Notes under the pieces: generated by a model
The model's input: the letters and a program-made list of their open reading frames with translations, nothing else
Told to the model about the DNA's origin: nothing
The model's database searches: none
Translations under genes and position numbers: made by a program
Assembly (NCBI GenBank): GCA_965662745.1
Contig: CBFIJK010000070.1
Span: 1 to 15,358 of the forward strand
Reading direction: 5' to 3'
Origin: Anianibacter sp965662745
GTDB lineage: Bacteria > Pseudomonadota > Alphaproteobacteria > Rhodobacterales > Rhodobacteraceae
Length of the DNA stretch: 15,358 bases
Shown: in pieces, positions 11,386 through 15,358 of the stretch
Numbering within the stretch: position 1 is the stretch's first letter
Layout: each line of letters starts with the position of its first letter

Positions 11386-11919
11386 TCAGCCCTGCTTCGA
11401 GACCTGCGTGAATTCCAGTTCGACCGGGGTGGCCCGGCCAAAGATCGACACCGTCACCTTCAGGCGCTGGTTGTCGTCGTCCACATCCTCGACCATGCCG
11501 TCAAAGCCCTCGAACGGGCCGTCGGTCACGTTCACCTTCTCGCCGATATCGAACGAGATCATGGTGCGCGGCTGGTTTTCACCCTCTTCCACGCGGCCCA
11601 GGATCGCCTCGACCTCGTGGTCGCGCATGGGCATCGGGCGCCCCTGCGGTCCAAGAAAGCCGGTGACGCGGTTGATCGAGGTAATCAGGTGATAGCCCTG
11701 GTCGGTCATTTCCATCCGCACGAGGACGTAGCCGGGCATAAAGCGACGCGGCACCGTGACCTTCTTGTTGCGACGGATTTCGATGACTTCCTCTTCGGGC
11801 ACGAGAACTTCTTCGATCTCGTCCTCAAGGCCCGCCTCGGCGACAGCATGCCGGATCTGCTCGGCAATCTTCTTCTCGAAATTCGAGAGAACACTCACCG
11901 AATACCAACGCTTCGCCAT
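11386..11919 (-). CDS. nusG: Transcription termination/antitermination factor NusG, 177 aa
   Basis: NusG binds the RNA polymerase clamp, suppresses pausing and links polymerase to Rho or ribosomal S10. The N-terminal NGN domain begins MAKRWYSVSVLSNFEKK and includes RRFMPGYVLVRMEM (58-71). A KOW motif follows at about 124-150 (IGEKVNVTDGPFEGFDG). I chose ATG 11919-11917 because the family starts here; the frame is open upstream to 12057, but that would translate the terminator-like hairpin. The ribosome-binding site is weak (AGAGG about 12 nt away). CCGCGC/GCGCGG (11942-11958) forms a hairpin about 22 nt before the start. Confidence 0.98.
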   Translation of the reverse strand: MAKRWYSVSVLSNFEKKIAEQIRHAVAEAGLEDEIEEVLVPEEEVIEIRRNKKVTVPRRFMPGYVLVRMEMTDQGYHLITSINRVTGFLGPQGRPMPMRDHEVEAILGRVEEGENQPRTMISFDIGEKVNVTDGPFEGFDGMVEDVDDDNQRLKVTVSIFGRATPVELEFTQVSKQG

Positions 11920-12001
11920 ACCGTCCAAGCCTCTGTCAGGGCCGCGCACAGGGCGCGGAAAATTCATGTCGTCGGGCGTTTCAGCCCATGCCACCCGAAA
12001 C

Positions 12002-12034
12002 AAAAAAGCGGCGCGCAACGAATCCTTGCACGCC
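12002..12034 (-). terminator. Intrinsic terminator or attenuator between secE and nusG
   Basis: On the minus strand GGCGTGCAA (12034-12026) pairs with TTGCGCGCC (12018-12010), 9 bp with one G-U pair and a 7-nt loop, followed by GC and six T (12007-12002). By sequence it is a good intrinsic terminator, 83 nt before nusG. It would end the trnW-secE transcript or act as an attenuator for nusG-rplKA. I see no strong promoter between it and nusG, which favours partial readthrough. Confidence 0.7.
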
Positions 12035-12048
12035 ATGCCCGGGAGTGA

Positions 12049-12073
12049 GGGGGTCACTACCGCTGTGTCCCCC
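12049..12073. repeat. Hairpin between secE and the terminator
   Basis: GGGGG-T-CAC (12049-12057) and GTG-T-CCCCC (12065-12073) form a stem with one T-T mismatch, 27 nt after the secE stop. It has no T-run. With the terminator at 12002-12034 it makes a tandem pair of stems. Confidence 0.4.
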
Positions 12074-12099
12074 GAATTTCAAGCACCCATCGCGGCGGA

Positions 12100-12300
12100 T
12101 CAGCTGCCGAAGAATTCCAGCGTCGTTTGAAGACCGAACCGGATCACGAAATCGACAAAAAAGAAGAAGATCGCGGTCAGCGTGGCCAGAACCAGCACCA
12201 TTGCGGTGGTCAGAAGAACCTCGCGCCGCGTGGGCCATGTCACCTTGGCGACTTCGGCGCGCACCTGCTGGACGAACTGAAGCGGATTTGCCTTGGCCAT
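12100..12300 (-). CDS. secE: Preprotein translocase subunit SecE, 66 aa
   Basis: SecE clamps the SecY channel of the inner-membrane Sec translocase. The protein begins MAKANPLQFVQQVRAEVAKV, has the conserved amphipathic-helix motif WPTRREV (22-28) and one transmembrane helix at about 29-53 with the run IFFFFVDFVI. This is the short single-helix form usual in Alphaproteobacteria. I chose ATG 12300-12298, with GGAAAG 8-9 nt upstream; a GTG at 12309 would overlap that site and add MKD. It follows tRNA-Trp with no terminator between, so the two are probably cotranscribed. Confidence 0.97.
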   Translation of the reverse strand: MAKANPLQFVQQVRAEVAKVTWPTRREVLLTTAMVLVLATLTAIFFFFVDFVIRFGLQTTLEFFGS

Positions 12301-12423
12301 GTCTTTCACTTTCCGTCGGAATGCCTGTCTGCGGGCAGATACGCGCTTTGCCCTGCCGGTTCAAGCGGCGCTGGCGGTCTTATTACCACGCAGTGCCGCA
12401 ATCATTGCCCGCTAGAATGGCCG

Positions 12424-12499
12424 TGGCAGGGGCAGCAGGGCTCGAACCCGCGACCCTCGGTTTTGGAGACCGATGCTCTACCAACTGAGCTATACCCCT
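12424..12499 (-). tRNA. trnW: tRNA-Trp (anticodon CCA), 3' CCA encoded
   Basis: The 76-nt minus-strand sequence folds as a full cloverleaf. The acceptor stem is AGGGGTA/TGCCCCT, the D arm is GCTC-AGTTGGTA-GAGC, the anticodon arm TCGGT-CTCCAAA-ACCGA gives anticodon CCA, and the T arm is GCGGG-TTCGAGC-CCTGC. The discriminator is G and CCA is encoded (12426-12424). It stands just before secE, as in the tuf/trnW/secE/nusG order of this group. Confidence 0.98.
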
Positions 12500-12514
12500 C
12501 CGGCCAGCGCTGTG

Positions 12515-12541
12515 GGTATGACAGGCCGGGGCGGGAATCAA
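12515..12541 (-). promoter_or_regulatory. Candidate promoter for trnW-secE
   Basis: TTGATT (12541-12536) and CATACC (12520-12515) lie 15 nt apart on the minus strand; the -10 is about 15 nt before the tRNA 5' end, a suitable distance. Spacing is short, and TACCCA at 17 nt is an alternative -10. The GC-rich spacer is like stable-RNA promoters. It is the only promoter-like pair I see between the methyltransferase-like gene and the tRNA. Confidence 0.4.
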
Positions 12542-12584
12542 GTGGGCTTTTGCGGAACTTGACGCTCGTGTTAATCAAACCGTC

Positions 12585-13418
12585 ATGAGTGATCTGCCCC
12601 CCCTTTCCGAAGCGCCCTGGCGCGACATGCCGTGGCGCAACCTGGGCCACGCGCGCAAGGCGCCGACCATGCTGTCGCCCGACGAACGCCGCGCCTATGT
12701 CTGGCTGACCGAAAACTGGGCCAAAGGCGCGGGCGCCGTGGTCGATCTTGGCTGTTTCGCTGGCGGATCGACGGCGCATCTGGCCGAGGGGCTGGCGCGC
12801 GGGGGGTCGGGCGCGCATGTCCACGCTTATGACCGGTTCACGATCAGTGAAAATCTGAAAGAGAAGTTCCTCTACTCAAAGGGCATCGCGCCCTATGACG
12901 GGGACGACCTTCTTGGGCCCGCGCGTCAGATTCTGACCCCGTGGGAAGATCGCGTCACGCTGCATCCCGGCTTGATCGAAGAGCAGGAGTGGTCTGGCGA
13001 TCCCATCGAGATTCTCGTCATGGACGCCTCAAAAGCCGTCCACACGATGGACCGCATGGCCGAGATTTTCTTTCCCGCCCTCATCCCGGCAGGATCCCTT
13101 ATCGTGCAGCAGGATTTCCTGCACTGGAAAACACCTTGGGTCGCCGTCCAGATGCAGCGCATGGCCGATTGGGTCACGCCTGTTGGCTATGCCGAGACCG
13201 ACACCGTGATCTTCCATGTCGACCACCCTCTTGATGCGGATGCCATCGCGGCCGGCCACTGCGGCGGGCTGAGCGATGCTGTCTTGATCGCATCCCTTCG
13301 GGCGATGCGCCCCCGGCTGGAGGCGTTTGGCGTCGATGACCGTATGAAATCGCTGATCGCCGGGATCAAGAACAACCCCGGCGAACGCATTGCCTGGAAA
13401 CTGAAGAACGCGCCATGA
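12585..13418 (+). CDS. Class I SAM-dependent methyltransferase-like protein, 277 aa
   Basis: The Rossmann-type motif I, AVVDLGCFAGGST (51-63), is followed by an acidic residue at the end of strand 2 (HAYDRF, Asp83), the motif ILVMDASK (143-150) and VQQDFLHWKTPW (174-185). This resembles the TylF/Methyltransf_24 kind of class I fold, where the aspartates may bind a metal. The substrate is not known. No signal peptide or membrane helix is seen. The ATG at 12585 has no clear ribosome-binding site. The gene runs opposite to trnW and converges on the acetyltransferase gene with a 3-nt gap. A glycan or small-molecule modification role is only a guess. Confidence 0.75.
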   Translation: MSDLPPLSEAPWRDMPWRNLGHARKAPTMLSPDERRAYVWLTENWAKGAGAVVDLGCFAGGSTAHLAEGLARGGSGAHVHAYDRFTISENLKEKFLYSKGIAPYDGDDLLGPARQILTPWEDRVTLHPGLIEEQEWSGDPIEILVMDASKAVHTMDRMAEIFFPALIPAGSLIVQQDFLHWKTPWVAVQMQRMADWVTPVGYAETDTVIFHVDHPLDADAIAAGHCGGLSDAVLIASLRAMRPRLEAFGVDDRMKSLIAGIKNNPGERIAWKLKNAP

Positions 13419-13421
13419 CCC

Positions 13422-14075
13422 TCAGGGCCTGAGGCGTTCCAGCGCCGCGATATCACCGTCCATGATCGCACCCTGATGCTTCACGATATGGTCAATGGGC
13501 CAATCCCACCAGGCAAGCCGCAAGAGCCGCGCGATCTGCGCCGCGTCGAACCGCATCCGCAGCACGCGCCCCGGATTACCCGCGACGATGGCATAGTCGG
13601 GCACCCGGCCTCCAACAACGGCATGGGCGCCGATGATCACACCATTTCCGATCTCGGCCCCCGGAAGGATTGTCGCGCCGGTGCCGATCCAGCAATCATG
13701 ACCGATCACCGTATCGCGGCCAGTGGGGGCCTTGCCCGCATATTCGGCCATGCGGGACGGCTCGAAGATCGGAAAGGGAAAGGACGATATCCCGTCGTAT
13801 TTGTGGTTGGCCGAGGCGGTCACGCAAGTCACGCCCTGCGCAATCTGGCAAAAGCGCCCGATGCGTAAATGCTCCGGCGCGCCGGGATAAAGGAAAGGCG
13901 CCAATAGCGTAGCCCAGTCGGCGCAACCACCGGGCTGGGACATGTAAGTGTATTCCCCGATCTCTATATTCGGGTGGTCGATCACCGAGTTCAGGAAGAC
14001 AAGGTCGGTATGGACGGTGCCATCGGGCAATGTCAGGGGATGCTGCAGATCGGCAGCCGGAAACGAATGGGGCAT
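13422..14075 (-). CDS. Hexapeptide-repeat acetyltransferase of the xenobiotic (Vat/CatB-like) family, 217 aa
   Basis: The protein has left-handed beta-helix repeats (RIGRFCQIAQGV at 71-82; VIGHDCWIGTGATILPGAEI at 123-142 and onward to VAGNPGRV). It also has the family loop with SANHKYDG, where His91 is the likely catalytic base, and the C-terminal LAWWDWP (187-193) typical of Vat and CatB acetyltransferases. Such enzymes use acetyl-CoA to acetylate hydroxyl groups of antibiotics or sugars; the substrate here is unknown and resistance should not be assumed. I chose ATG 14075-14073 (GAGG 4 nt upstream); a GTG at 14087 would add four residues. It is downstream of zntB on the same strand after 108 nt, and no terminator separates it from the converging methyltransferase-like gene. 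Confidence 0.85.
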   Translation of the reverse strand: MPHSFPAADLQHPLTLPDGTVHTDLVFLNSVIDHPNIEIGEYTYMSQPGGCADWATLLAPFLYPGAPEHLRIGRFCQIAQGVTCVTASANHKYDGISSFPFPIFEPSRMAEYAGKAPTGRDTVIGHDCWIGTGATILPGAEIGNGVIIGAHAVVGGRVPDYAIVAGNPGRVLRMRFDAAQIARLLRLAWWDWPIDHIVKHQGAIMDGDIAALERLRP

Positions 14076-14183
14076 GGGGCCTCGCACAACAGATTGGTTC
14101 GGGACTTTTCGAACGGGTCAGTCTGCGTGCTGGTCCATGGCTCTCTCCGTCGGCTGTGGGGTGCGGATATCAGAAACCGCCTC

Positions 14184-15158
14184 TCAAAGCCAGCGCAGCG
14201 CCCTGAGAATAAGCACCTGAAGCGCAACGATCACACATAAGATTGCGGTGAAAACCCAAAACGCGGGCGGCCAATCTGCCCCGGGCATACCGGCAAGGTT
14301 GATCCCCATCAGCCCGGTCAGCACCCCGAGCGGCAGGAAGATCGCCGAGATCATCGACAGAAGGTACAGGTTCCGGTTCAACCGATCCGACAGCGCGGTG
14401 GTTAACTCATCCTTCACGACAGTCATCCGGTCGCGGATGCTTTCCACCTCTTCGACGGCGCGCACAAAGCGGTCATGCGCCTCTCTCATGCGCAGAGTAT
14501 CGTCACCCTGAAGAACCTCTGCGTCGCATATGCTCAGGCTTTCGACCGCATCACGCTGCGGGATAAGAAAGCGCCGCAAATCCACAAGCTCCCCGCGAAT
14601 ATCGGTGATGCGCACGCGCAGGGACTTCTCGGGTTCGCGCAGAACGTCCTCTTCCAGCAGATCGCCCTCTTCATCGAGACGGCGCAGGTATTCGTCGATC
14701 CGGACACTCAGCCGCTCGATCAGATCGACCAGCAGCGTGCCCGCGCGGTCCGGCCCGGTGCCCGCAGCGACATCTTCGGCCAGCGAGTCGACGCTTTTTA
14801 GCGGACGGCGGCTGAGCGAGACGATGCGGCCGTCCTGAACCCAAAGCCGGACCGAGATCATATCCTCTGGCTCTTCCCCGGGATTGAGGTTCACGCCGCG
14901 CAGGATCGCCAGCACTCCGTCGCCATGCTGCGCGGCACGGGGGCGCGTCTCGCCCGCGATCAGCGCGTCGCGCACCGGTTCCGGCAGATAGGCGAGATGT
15001 GTGTCGATCCAGGCTTCGGTGTCGGGGTGGTCCCAATCCATATGGACCCAAGCCGGGGCGGGATCGGCCAGCGCAGAGGCGATATCCTCACTGCCCCGCA
15101 AAAGGGTGCCCCGGTCGGGGCCGGACAGGACATATGCGAAACGGATACAATCTGGCAT
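14184..15158 (-). CDS. zntB: CorA-family divalent metal transporter, ZntB-like, 324 aa
   Basis: CorA/ZntB proteins are pentameric inner-membrane metal transporters with a large cytoplasmic N-terminal domain and two C-terminal membrane helices. Here the helices are at about 265-284 and 300-318. The first is followed by GIN (285-287) and LAGMPGAD, closer to the GVN-GGIPG loop of ZntB than to the GMN of CorA. Residues 140-260 form the long charged helix region. Length agrees with E. coli ZntB (327). I chose ATG 15158-15156, with AAGGA 7 nt upstream; a longer frame begins at 15233. It is cut off from tuf by a terminator. Zinc as the substrate is an inference from family. Confidence 0.85.
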   Translation of the reverse strand: MPDCIRFAYVLSGPDRGTLLRGSEDIASALADPAPAWVHMDWDHPDTEAWIDTHLAYLPEPVRDALIAGETRPRAAQHGDGVLAILRGVNLNPGEEPEDMISVRLWVQDGRIVSLSRRPLKSVDSLAEDVAAGTGPDRAGTLLVDLIERLSVRIDEYLRRLDEEGDLLEEDVLREPEKSLRVRITDIRGELVDLRRFLIPQRDAVESLSICDAEVLQGDDTLRMREAHDRFVRAVEEVESIRDRMTVVKDELTTALSDRLNRNLYLLSMISAIFLPLGVLTGLMGINLAGMPGADWPPAFWVFTAILCVIVALQVLILRALRWL

Positions 15159-15236
15159 GGCGGGTTCCTTCCTCGGGACCGAACGACTGGGCGCGAAAGA
15201 GGGTTCCGATTGCAACCATGAACAGCCGCGCAAATG

Positions 15237-15264
15237 AAAAAGGGCCCCGCAAGGGGGCCCTTTT
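15237..15264 (-). terminator. Intrinsic terminator after tuf
   Basis: AAAAGGGCCCC (15238-15248) and GGGGCCCTTTT (15254-15264) form an 11-bp stem with a 5-nt loop. On the minus strand five T follow the GC part. It lies 27 nt after the tuf stop codon and separates tuf from zntB. Confidence 0.9.
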
Positions 15265-15291
15265 CAATTCAGTTGCTCATCGCGCCTTGGT

Positions 15292-15358
15292 TTACTCGAT
15301 GATCTTCGAGACGACGCCGGCGCCGACGGTGCGGCCGCCTTCGCGGATCGCGAAGCGC
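15292..15358 (-). CDS. tuf: Elongation factor Tu, C-terminal 21 residues (runs off the right edge)
   Basis: The minus strand encodes RFAIREGGRTVGAGVVSKII and a final Glu before TAA (15294-15292), the highly conserved C-terminus of EF-Tu, which delivers aminoacyl-tRNA to the ribosome. Only the end is in the window. Its place upstream of trnW-secE-nusG is the ancestral order, here separated by three inserted genes. Confidence 0.95.
   Translation of the reverse strand, partial: RFAIREGGRTVGAGVVSKIIE

Noticed and set aside
11920..12057. Longer nusG start at 12057
   Set aside because: The extension would run through the terminator-like stem and has no similarity to NusG N-termini.

Overview
The window is a high-GC chromosomal segment from an alphaproteobacterium, most likely Rhodobacterales (Roseobacter/Rhodobacter group). 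This rests on the protein sequences of RpoB, RpoC, L10, L11, L7/L12, NusG and SecE, the order tuf / tRNA-Trp / secE / nusG / rplK / rplA / rplJ / rplL / rpoB / rpoC, and a Hint_2-type protein of a family common in that group. No database search was run; family calls come from recognised motifs.

Read in the direction of transcription (minus strand, right to left), the backbone is: 3' end of tuf (15292-15358) with terminator; tRNA-Trp (12424-12499); secE; nusG; rplK and rplA; rplJ and rplL; rpoB (1985-6121); and the first 638 codons of rpoC (1-1915). These genes make the translation and transcription core: EF-Tu, a Sec translocase subunit, the NusG elongation factor, ribosomal L1 and L11 and stalk proteins L10 and L7/L12, and the two large RNA polymerase subunits.

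The normally contiguous locus is interrupted three times. Between tuf and tRNA-Trp are a SAM-methyltransferase-like gene (+), a hexapeptide acetyltransferase (-) and a zntB/corA-type transporter (-). Between rplA and rplJ is a small rhodanese gene (+). Between rplL and rpoB is a 399-residue Hint-domain protein (+) with about 0.8 kb of non-coding DNA. Intrinsic terminators follow tuf, rplA and rplL, and a fourth terminator-like hairpin lies between secE and nusG. The locus therefore looks split into separately controlled units: trnW-secE, nusG-rplKA, rplJL and rpoBC.

The most interesting non-coding region is 6122-6540. It carries a good sigma70-like promoter reading into rpoB, a leader of about 370 nt with several hairpins including a terminator-like one followed by four T, and a dyad around the promoter -35. 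It sits where the published Rhodo-rpoB RNA motif of Rhodobacterales would be expected. A second structured leader, probably the L10 autoregulatory leader, precedes rplJ. The Hint protein has an unusual composition: 194 N-terminal residues with one basic residue and no cysteine, then a Hint_2 domain starting at Cys195, then a basic tail.
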